A stretch of 46,672 nt of DNA from Paraglomus occultum (taxonomy: Eukaryota; Glomeromycota; Glomeromycetes; Paraglomerales; Paraglomeraceae). The stretch is from the NCBI GenBank assembly GCA_910592205.1, contig CAJVPJ010000092.1, forward strand, positions 1 through 46,672, read 5' to 3'. A program made the position numbers and the translations under genes. The number at the start of each line of letters is the position of its first letter. Positions within the stretch are counted from its first letter, which is position 1. Shown here in pieces: positions 38,492-46,672 of this stretch. The notes under the pieces are model-generated. The model did not search any database. It saw only the letters and a list, made by a program, of their open reading frames with translations, and was not told the origin of the DNA.

Positions 38492-38558
38492 AAAAATTTT
38501 GCGGTTATACAAGGCTGGAGAGGTGAAATTCACGTCTTTGTATGACCCAAAATTTTTC
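38492..38558. repeat. Short imperfect inverted repeat
   Basis: AAAAATTTTGCGGTTATACA at 38492-38511 and its reverse complement at about 38538-38557 pair with one mismatch and one indel around a ~25-base loop. It may be a very short MITE-like element or a transcript hairpin. There is no further support. Confidence 0.45.
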
Positions 38559-39239
38559 AAATGTTAGTTAATGTTTTCCCCTTATTATTATTTGTAATAT
38601 ATGCTGATAAAGAAAAAATTTTTTTTCAACAAATTTTGGAAAGAAAATTTTTTCATCTATTTCTTTGTTACCGTTTAAAATAGCAAATACAATAAGCTGT
38701 AAGTTTACGTAATTGAAATTCTTTTCGTTGCTGCTGCTATTGATAAACAGAGTATCTATCTCCATAGTAATACTCTGAAAGATTTATACAGCCCTTATAT
38801 GAAACAATATATTTACATTAGGAACGATCGCATTTCCAAATTAACACTAGTTCAACTTGACATGCAGCAATTGTGTGTTAATTTGGCTTGTATGAACCTT
38901 GCGTTAAATATCACAACATGCAAATGAGAGAATTGTTGCAATTGTTTCATGATATTATAACGAATACCATTTATCAAAGACCTGTGTAATTCGACACGTA
39001 GTTGAAATTATATATAGCTTGCAGATGTCTATAATTAATATGTGCTTGATTCACCCGATCGTAAATATTGTGACTCGTCACACGTAGACAGCATCTAAAG
39101 TCTTTTACGGAGCGAGATACAAAAATCGTGTAATACAATACAGGATCAGCATTCAGATAATTCAGCACAAAACAAATCTTTTTTCGCAAATCCATGCAGT
39201 CTGTTGGCATTGAGAATTAAGTGACGTTTTTATTAATAA

Positions 39240-39296
39240 AAAGAGATAGGGGAGAGGGGAGAGAGGAGGAAGAGGGGAGAGGGGGAGGGGAAGAAT
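39240..39296. repeat. Polypurine (GA-rich) tract
   Basis: Almost uninterrupted A/G on the + strand with many AGGGG/GAGAG units, about 360 bases beyond the stop of the secreted-protein gene. Such tracts can form triplex structure; no function is claimed. Confidence 0.75.
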
Positions 39297-39657
39297 ATGT
39301 CAAAGCAAAGAGTTGGCTTATTGTCTTTAATAGCTAGACGTGCAAAGCGCACATGACAACTAATTCATATTCACATCTTGTTGATTAGAGAAAGACTGTG
39401 AATGCTCATTTTTTCTATCTAGTTTTTGCCAAGACTCATTCTAATTACCTGTAGTTGTCATATTTTTGGTGTCAAGATTAGAAAATAAGATAATTATGAT
39501 TACCATAAAAAGTTTGTAAAAAATTAGGGCTTTGGAAAAGAGTGTTACAACTTAAACCTTGGTAATTAACGTTGAGAATCGTTTTATAAACGTTATAAAA
39601 GTTTGTATTTTTTTACCGATAAAAATGTTTGTTTTCAAAGTCAGGGTCTGAGAGAAA

Positions 39658-40287
39658 TTATTTGCGGTAAGGAAAGTTGAAACCTGTGAAGCCAGGGTTA
39701 AAGGGAGACCTTGCCATAAAATGATAATTGTAAGGAAAGTTCGAAACACCGTAACCAAGATAAGAGAATAAGAAAGGGTTGGCATAACCACCATAACCAT
39801 GAAAATTCGTATACCCTAAACCGTACCGCGGTCTCGCAATGAAATTATGAAAGGTAGGAAAGTGGTAATTATGAAAGGTAGGAAAGCGTCTGTAATTGTA
39901 ATAGGTGGGACGAAATGCGTAGGTAGGAGAACGAGCTTGAGTTGGATTTTGGTTGATAGCTTTCCACAAACCTGCGGCAAAAAGCTTATCTAGATTGAAG
40001 CCGTCTTTGTCCTCATTGTCACCGTCCACGTTAATAATGTTAATATTGCCGGTTTTGATTACGTCATTATTGTTTATGAAATTTCCAGCTTTGTTAAAGT
40101 TTGCACCTTTGAAGGAGTACTCGTTGAATGCGGTGTTGTATATTCTCCTAAAGCAACTGGTGCAAGCCCATTGATGTATACTATTGTCTTGTTTGCTGTC
40201 TTTGCTTTTGGAGAGGACGGCACCAGCTTGGACGATCGCAATGGTGAATGTAGACAGCAGAACCAGAAAGACCAACAGTATCTTCAT
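39658..40287 (-). CDS. Secreted Tyr/Phe/Asn-rich protein, single exon, 209 aa
   Basis: The ATG at 40287-40285 opens a clear signal peptide (MKILLVFLVLLSTFTIAIV, small residues QAGA near the likely cleavage site). No other membrane segment follows. The mature part has two cysteines close together (WACTSC), an Asn/Asp-rich middle (NIINVDGDNEDKDG) and a C-terminal half rich in Tyr, Phe, Pro, Asn, Gly and His with repeated aromatic motifs. FPTFHNYH is followed directly by FPTFHNF, mirrored in DNA as a 24-base tandem repeat (39843-39886). I do not recognise a family. It could be a cell-wall structural protein or a secreted, effector-like protein; neither can be shown from sequence. It has no introns, unlike most neighbours. 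Confidence 0.75.
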   Translation of the reverse strand: MKILLVFLVLLSTFTIAIVQAGAVLSKSKDSKQDNSIHQWACTSCFRRIYNTAFNEYSFKGANFNKAGNFINNNDVIKTGNINIINVDGDNEDKDGFNLDKLFAAGLWKAINQNPTQARSPTYAFRPTYYNYRRFPTFHNYHFPTFHNFIARPRYGLGYTNFHGYGGYANPFLFSYLGYGVSNFPYNYHFMARSPFNPGFTGFNFPYRK

Positions 40288-41469
40288 TGCCACGTTTTTG
40301 AACGGCGACAGTGTCGTCGAGTTTAGTTTACAGAATTTTTCTGCAAAATTCTATCGAATTTTTCTTTTTTGAATCAGGGAAGGAAAAAACGGAAGGGAGA
40401 AGAGGGGTATTTTATAAATGAGCGTCATGGGAATCTTTGAGACGCTAGAATAAATTTTGATAGCATGTTGGTTTCTTTTATCTATTTAATCGAGCTAGCC
40501 TTCATTTTTGTAAATAAAAGATAATTATGCACACGCATCTTTTTTCGAGATGCATCATTGCTGGTAAGAATGAATCATCCTTGATCTATAAACGAGTGTC
40601 TTTTTCACTCGCACGGCGCATAATTTTTTGTATTGACTATTAATGATTCAGCTCATTGGTTATTTATCTTTGTGCTTTTGGCTAGGTTGCTATTAATGGA
40701 CGGCGCACATGTCATGGTAATAATTATTTATTGAATTAATTAATATGGATGATCCCCACGGCAGACTTTAAAAAAGCCATTATAAACAATACATCCGAGG
40801 CATGCTTATTTTCTCCTACAATTGCGACTAGCCCTTACGTACAGAAGCTAATTACAATACTTTAATGATAAAGTATTCTGATTTCCCATTCCGAAAGTGA
40901 AAAATGAGTGCCTTGATATATTAATATACACTGGACGGCGTCCCGGCGAGACATTGTTTTACCAACTCCTGACCACATAATTTAATGGGAATTTCTGTTA
41001 CACATATGTTGTATAAATGACTTTAAACCTATCTGAACTTGCTTTTGCCAAAACCAGAGCCCATGCTGATCAGTATTAACTATAGGGTCTTTTTGTTCAG
41101 TGGTTTCTTAATCAAAGTACACAGCTTGTTGTTCTGTTAAATGCCTTGTAACGCTTTTTACTGATATAAGCGAATCGACTATGAACGATGACAATTTTGT
41201 GACCACAAAGAGGTGGTATGTTTGCGCTTTTCGTGTCGACCTCAAAACCTTTATTAATAAACCATGATAATTATTCATCTCGCTAAACGCGTGCGCATAG
41301 GAAAGATGCAGCACGCCCATCTATTAGAGACACTTTATCGGCACTTCACGTGACTAAATAATCGATACACTTCCGTTTAATTAACATATTACTATACTGG
41401 TAAATCACGTGAATTTTTCCACTAATACCTCTCTCGCCGGGCGGGCCACTTGACTATTTCAATTGCGTG
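40288..41469. other. Intergenic sequence between the secreted-protein gene and beta-adaptin
   Basis: The two genes diverge from this stretch, so it must contain both promoters. Only a short frame (41108-41320, minus) occurs, with no domain. Nothing else can be supported. Confidence 0.5.
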
Positions 41470-44317
41470 ATGTCGGATGCGAAATACTTTCAAAGAGGTA
41501 TGTAATTGATATAACTATTTCCCTACTTTATATGGCTGTAGCTCGCTTCATCCGCCCGTGTCAGCCCTTTCCTTACTATTGACAAAATAAAGATTTGGTA
41601 ATCATATTCTACGTCATACCCGTTTCATACTTTCTCATTTGTCCCTCTCGCTTTCCCCGATACTTTAAACTCTTGACAGGCAAAATACAAGAACTCCGTG
41701 CAGAATTGAATTCTGACAAAAAAGACAAGCAATATGTAAAGAAAAAGACTGTATTAAAGAAAATTGTAGCCAATATGACAATGGGCAACGACATGAGCCC
41801 GCTGTTTGCAGATGTCGTTGATTGCATGAAAATTCCCGTGCTGGAAATCAAAAAGATGGTCTACTTGTATCTAATTAATTACTCTAGAAGCAAACCCGAT
41901 ATGGCGGCAAAGGCGGTCGATGCGTTTGTGAAGGTGAACAATTGAATCGAGTGGGTTTGTCGGCCTTTTTAGCGAGACGCGTACAATGCTTCTCATCTCT
42001 ACCAGTCCTTTCCGTACAGGATGCTGAGGATGCTAATCCTCTAATCAGAGCGCTTGCAGTTAGAACCATGGGCTATATTAGTGTGGACAAGGTTGTCGAG
42101 GCTCTTGTTGATCCGCTACGACAATCTCTCCGCGATAGAGACCCGTATGTCCGTAAAACAGCTGCTACTACGGTAGCAAAGCTCTTTATGCATGATAAAG
42201 AACTGGTCGAAAGCGAAGGACTTATTGACAAGTTGAGAGACATGTTGACTGATTCTAATCCGACAGTAAGTACATAGCTCTTTCTATTCCTTTTCCTCCC
42301 CCTCTCCCCCCCCCCCTCTCCCCCCCATCCGGTTAGTTAATTGTAGCCGTGAATCATACAATAACGCTATTCAAACGTTAGGTTGTCGCCAATGCCGTGG
42401 CTGCGTTAACCGAGATATCCGAGCGATCAGACCAGATACAGTTGAAGCTGAACATGTCCATTGCTAGTAAACTCGTGGCTGCCCTTAACGACTGCTCAGA
42501 GTGAGTATTGGCCTTTTTGACCAGTAATTATACCCAATATTGGCTGCCGTTATTTACAGATTCTCTTTCCGTTGGTTTATTACAGATGGGGACAAACCTA
42601 CATACTAGAGGCACTGATGTTTTACGTTCCTCAAGAGATGGGTGATGCCGAAATGTTGGCTGAACGTATTGCTCCAAGATTACAGCATGCGAATTCGAGC
42701 GTCGTTCTTACGGCTGTCAAAGTTATAATATATCTTATGAATTATATGACAAAGGACGACGAAATCACCGCCATGTGCAGAAAATTATCTCCACCATTGG
42801 GTATGTCAACGTTGTAGTTGTTGGTTACCGATGTTAATCTTGCTTACTTTCTTGCTCTGTCTTCAAGTTACTCTGCTGTCAAGTGGACCCGAGGTTCAAT
42901 ATGTGGCACTTCGTAATATCTTATTAATTATTCAAAGAAGACCGGAAGTACTCAAAAACGATATGAAAGTGTTCTTTTGTAAATATAATGATCCAATCTA
43001 TGTCAAATTGGCCAAGCTTGAAATAATGTGCCGACTAGCGAATTCGACGAACGTTGACCAGGTGCTTTCAGAATTGAAGGAGTAAGCAAGCAGATATTTA
43101 TTGTGTGTTGCGTTTCGACAAGCGTGTATTGATTGGCTTTTACAACATTCTATATAGATATGCAACTGAAATAGACGTAGATTTCGTGCGTAAGGCTGTC
43201 AGGTCTATTGGAAGGCTTGCAGTAAAGATTGAATCAACAGCAGATCGATGCATTGCCGCCTTAATTGAGCTTATTCAGACTAAAGTCAACTATGTCGTCC
43301 AAGAAGCTATCGTGGTGATAAAGGTAAATGATTTGCGTCAGTAAACACAGAAGGAAAGGTAGAGTTTGAAGAATGGAAGAGCGGCATTACGATAGTAACG
43401 GTAGATTATAGTCTAATGAGAATGATATTAATATGTAACGACTTTACTTTCAAGGACATTTTCCGTAAATATCCAAATCAATATGAAGTTATAATAGGAA
43501 CGCTATGTGAAAATTTGGATAATCTTGATGAACCTGAAGCAAAAGCTGCAATGATATGGATAATCGGACAATACGCGGACAGGATAGAGAACGCGGACGT
43601 TCTATTAGATGATTTTCTATATTGCTTTTTAGATGAGCCTGTTGAGGTGAGCTCCTTATGGCGAGACTACAGACATGTCTCTGTTTTATTTTTTTGGTTC
43701 ATCGCTACCGCATTCTTAATTTATCAATATTCTACTATCTGCTGGTTTAATCAGGTACAATTGGCTCTCTTAACAGCCACAATAAAGCTTTTCATAAAGC
43801 GTCCAGCAGCGGGTCAGGATCTCGTTACCAAGGTACTTAAATGGGCCACGGAAGAAGTAGATAACCCAGATTTACGGGATCGCGGATACATATACTGGCG
43901 GCTACTTTCGACTGATCTGGCTGCAGCCAAAAAAGTGGTTTTATCGGAGAAATTGAAAATCTCGACAGAGAGCGAAAACATGGATCCAATGCTTTTGGAC
44001 GAGTTATTGTTACATGTTTCTAGCCTAGCAGCAATATATCACAAGACACCACAGACTTTCATCCATCACACTAAAGTACGGCGCCTAATACCATCACCAG
44101 TATTAAATAGAAAGGTTAATGGAACGTCAACATCAATCCAAATCGTTAATGGAGAACCAAGGTATGCAACTTTTATATTTAAGCTCCTTATGAGTGGTGT
44201 GGTTAACAATGCTGACGATATTTTTGTATATGTAGCCGAACACCCGATTCTAATGCACGTACGAATGCTGCTGGTGCTTCTGAGCGCACTTCCAACAACC
44301 TGCTGTTGGATTTATGA
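41470..44317 (+). CDS. Beta-adaptin (AP-2/AP-1 large subunit), ear-less, 10 exons, 640 aa
   Basis: Exons: 41470-41497, 41680-41933, 42020-42265, 42382-42500, 42586-42800, 42868-43081, 43158-43323, 43455-43646, 43755-44161, 44236-44317; all phases join. Beta-adaptins are large subunits of clathrin adaptors; the trunk is a curved stack of HEAT-like repeats. Landmarks: [148 protein letters not shown] and [18 protein letters not shown]. The start and the [13 protein letters not shown] block look more like the fungal AP-2 beta (Apl1) than AP-1, but I cannot settle this. After the trunk only a short Ser/Asn-rich hinge remains; the protein ends NNLLLDL, a clathrin-box-like motif, with no appendage domain. 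The intron at 43647-43754 is stop-free and a multiple of three. Confidence 0.92.
42293..42330 (+). repeat. C-rich tract inside a beta-adaptin intron
   Basis: Two long C runs (11 C at 42306-42316 and 7 C at 42320-42326) separated by TCT, in a C/T-rich stretch of the intron 42266-42381. It is unusual in such AT-rich DNA and prone to length error. It is not the acceptor tract, because the acceptor lies 50 bases further on. Confidence 0.8.
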
Positions 44318-45257
44318 AAAATCATTGAACACCTAATAGAAGGATACTATTTATTATACAATTGTTGTTCTCTTGACTCTATCAAAGACTCGAGACAACG
44401 CAAAAAATGACGTTTGCCAGTTTGTATGCGAGTATTCGTAAGTTTTGGTTGGGTTATCTTTTATCAGTGGGATTTGTTATTATTATTTAATTTGAAGTTA
44501 AGGATTAATTGTCAAGGTTAATGTGAACTTATTGGGTGCGGGTGCTCTTTGGTAAGAAGTAGTAATTTAAGCTCCTGTTTTACATTTCACCTCATGAAGC
44601 ATTAAACAATTTTACATTTGTGAGTAATAAAAACCAATTTGCTAACAGAGCGATGAGATGCGATCAATTGTATTGTAATTAATTTCCGTACCTTTACCAT
44701 TTACTTCATGTTCATAAAGACCCTCGAACTGCCTTTTCGCCATTTTATAGAGACGCCCTCGTCCCGACCCGACGGTTTTGTCAGGCTTAGTGGATTTTAG
44801 AGCAGTTTGTGCCCTGTACTTGCATACTTCGTTTTGCAGTTTCTGTAATAATTTTTATTCGTTCCCTATTACCGTATTATGGCTGATTGTTAGCTATTAC
44901 TCTAGTTATGAGAAAGGCATCAATGCATTGTGACCCAGAACAACAGTTGAAATTACTACACTTTGTATATTAATTAAAATGTCCATTATTACAAACTCTT
45001 GTAAGATGTTCATTATCAAGTTAAAGTTTTATTTCTAAGAATTCAAAAATTATCTCCACTAACCAATTCTTTTACCGGTAACGCACAGCGTTCTCGATAA
45101 TAGTACCGACCCCTCTACAATTTGGAAGAGACAGCTTGATGCAGTGTTTGCTATAGAGCTGTCACTTTCCTCCCTTAATGTATTAGTATAAAATAAATTC
45201 TAAACTCATCTAAAAGAATTATTAATTAGTAAAAATATATACGATGATCACATGACA
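44318..45257. other. Intergenic sequence between convergent genes
   Basis: The 3' ends of beta-adaptin and the ChaC gene face each other here. No open frame of interest. It contains the left copy of the 55-base inverted repeat (44761-44815). Confidence 0.5.
44761..44815 (+). repeat. Left copy of a perfect 55-base inverted repeat
   Basis: The segment from GTCCCGACCCGACGG to GTTTGTGCCCT is identical, without mismatch, to the reverse complement of 46618-46672, the very end of the window. The match stops at base 56 (G here, T in the other copy). The two copies enclose the ChaC gene. Confidence 0.95.
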
Positions 45258-46381
45258 TCACATTGTTTTGAATGATAACTGTAGAATATTAATGATAAGA
45301 AAATCATCATCACAAGCGGGACCTTTACCCCAATGTCACAGACGAGACCATCAGTGAACGACTCTAACGCTAGGAGATGTTGTTCCAGGTCGAATAGATG
45401 TTGATCGTGCGCATCCGGGGCAATTTCACGTAAAGCTTTTGCGAGATTAAGCGCGTAATCACGGTTTTGTCCGCTCCTTCCTGTATAAACCAATAAACAT
45501 TGATAAATATCATTGAGCGATAATGATGCCATTTTTGCAAGTGCGATTCTTATAATTACCGCGAGATCGATGTATTTGATACGCAATTTCTTCAATTGGG
45601 GCTGATCCACAATAGTTGCTATGGCAGGGGTTTGCAACATAGCAGACAGCCTGTATGACGATGAATGTTATTTAGCATTAGAGAAGTCTTGTCTCGGAAG
45701 ATATCTTGTAAGTTGATGTGTGCGACTTACTTGGGTAATTATTGGTTCAGTTCTTCCTTTTTGATAAACTTCTACTAATTGAATCGAATACCCGTTCTCG
45801 CGACAGCCCAAATATTCCTTTACCTCTGCTGCCTTATTCGAAGGAATCCTATATGCAACACCCCAAGTAATATCGTCTTCATTGTTTTGGTGGTAGTCAT
45901 CGAGAAGCTTCCATTCAGAATAAGGTATCAGTGTAACCACGCGACCGGGATTGCTCGCCGTCCCGCGATGATCCGTGCTATGCTGTTACGGCGAAAAATT
46001 AGTCGTAAGTCAACCTTGAAAAAACTAAAGAATATTAACGGCATTTATAATGATTGATAAGGTTATAGCTTGCCTGCCAGAATCGTCGCACATATCCTTT
46101 AATGTATCCAGGAACTCTATAAAAGATGCATTATTAACAGCAATGCCAACATGACTTCAAAACTGCATACATCAAATTTACCTTTCTTCCCATGCAATGG
46201 GTGGCTTCCAAATAAGCGAACCGTATCCAAATACCCAATACTCTTGGTGCTCTACTGACAATTGAGATTCGGTCAAACTTTTCGCTTGGGATTGAGATTG
46301 CTTGATACGCACATATTCTGCTCCTCCATTAGTAAGTATACTGCTCTTTATGATACTATTGACTGAGACAGGTTCAGGCAT
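45258..46381 (-). CDS. Glutathione-specific gamma-glutamylcyclotransferase (ChaC family), 6 exons, 252 aa
   Basis: Exons in coding order: 46381-46182, 46116-46074, 45982-45731, 45650-45560, 45480-45329, 45278-45258. ChaC enzymes split glutathione into 5-oxoproline and Cys-Gly in the cytosol. Landmarks: the substrate loop VFGYGSLIWKP, VPGYIKGYVRRFWQ, HSTDHRGTASNPGRVVTL, a probable catalytic glutamate in CRENGYSIQLVEVY (the family has R-E-x-x-GY here), AVCYVANP, APIEEIAYQI and RSGQNRDYALNLAKALREI. The second intron (45983-46073) starts GC (CAG|GCAAGC) instead of GT; the flanking protein match leaves little doubt. The end is uncertain: without the last 50-base intron (45279-45328; GTAAAG, polypyrimidine, CTACAG) the frame runs to 45248 with an odd hydrophobic tail, 272 aa. 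The first ~45 residues are low-complexity and family-atypical. Confidence 0.92.
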
Positions 46382-46672
46382 CTATGTTACCAAATTTTCA
46401 AAGAATTAAACGAGAGAATAAAAGTGAAATGAAGGTAATCAAATACTAAGTCTCAGTTGACGATACAATTGTTTTGAGGCCAGAAAATCTATCAGAGTCT
46501 GCATTGGCGAGGGTATCTTTTATGTTGTTCGATCATTCTGAAGCGAGATTCACCATGTGAGCGCTGGATGACATGACAATCCTAAATGAAGTGATCATTA
46601 CCCCACAGATTTGCGGAAGGGCACAAACTGCTCTAAAATCCACTAAGCCTGACAAAACCGTCGGGTCGGGAC
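46382..46672. other. Upstream region of the ChaC gene to the window end
   Basis: It should hold the ChaC promoter and leader. There is no open frame of note. The final 55 bases are the right copy of the inverted repeat. Confidence 0.5.
46618..46672 (-). repeat. Right copy of the perfect 55-base inverted repeat, at the window edge
   Basis: Reverse complement of 44761-44815, identical over all 55 bases. The repeat runs to the last base of the window, so its outer boundary is unknown. Confidence 0.95.

Larger units (their letters stand above)
34366..39657. other. 5.3-kb gene-poor interval
   Basis: The first kilobase is dominated by poly-T and poly-A runs, an AAC microsatellite (about 34904-34926) and AT-rich sequence, perhaps the 3' untranslated region of the 332-aa ORF. 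After that I see no domain. A minus-strand frame at 36270-36497 contains an intron-like stretch (donor after AAGTCCCAG at about 36482, acceptor TTTCAG before AAACTTTATTG at about 36400) and could be the last exon pair of a small unrecognised gene. 38179-38379 (+) is a Cys-rich 66-codon frame with no support. Confidence 0.45.

Noticed and set aside
38515-38532. GAGGTGAAATTC resembling a conserved 18S rRNA segment
   Set aside because: The match is about twelve bases with unrelated flanks; no rRNA gene is present.

Overview
The window is nuclear DNA of an intron-rich fungus. Genes carry many short introns (about 50-200 bases, GT-AG plus one GC-AG) and the gaps between genes are AT-rich. The gene set is fungal or general eukaryotic: an Str2-type cystathionine gamma-synthase, a Ubc4/UBE2D E2, gamma-tubulin complex protein 2, a C12orf4/FERRY3 homologue, an ear-less beta-adaptin and a ChaC cyclotransferase. 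A decayed copy of a RING-tailed repeat family, which I recall as abundant in Rhizophagus, points to an arbuscular mycorrhizal fungus (Glomeromycotina). That placement is inference, not proof.

Layout. 1-2174: no supported gene. 2175-4510 (+): cystathionine gamma-synthase, five exons. 4851-6191 (+): Ubc4-like E2, seven exons, exactly 147 aa. 6436-7545 (-): frameshifted repeat-family pseudogene. 7.6-12.9 kb: no intact gene; it holds a small inverted-repeat element (9109-9226), a GC-richer island (about 9590-10060) and a large imperfect fold-back structure built of ~163-bp subrepeats (about 10147-11960). 12879-16416 (-): GCP2/Spc97, twelve exons. 16536-19576 (+): FERRY3-like protein carrying a UBA-like insert, divergent from GCP2 across only 119 bp. 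22537-27251 (+): an unrecognised 1479-aa protein with a ubiquitin-like N-terminus and a very long disordered tail. 27.3-39.6 kb: almost empty apart from one 332-aa low-complexity ORF (33367-34365), simple repeats and a G-quadruplex-type tract. 39658-40287 (-): a secreted Tyr/Phe/Asn-rich protein. 41470-44317 (+): beta-adaptin ending in a clathrin-box-like LLLDL. 45258-46381 (-): ChaC-type gamma-glutamylcyclotransferase, converging on the adaptin. The last 55 bases of the window repeat 44761-44815 perfectly in inverted orientation.

No operon-like logic is expected and none is seen; each gene has its own promoter. Loose themes are sulfur/glutathione metabolism (cystathionine gamma-synthase, ChaC) and cytoskeleton/membrane traffic (GCP2, FERRY3-like, beta-adaptin). 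All exon structures were assembled by eye from splice consensus, reading phase and recalled family sequence. They need transcript support. No tRNA, rRNA or CRISPR array was found.
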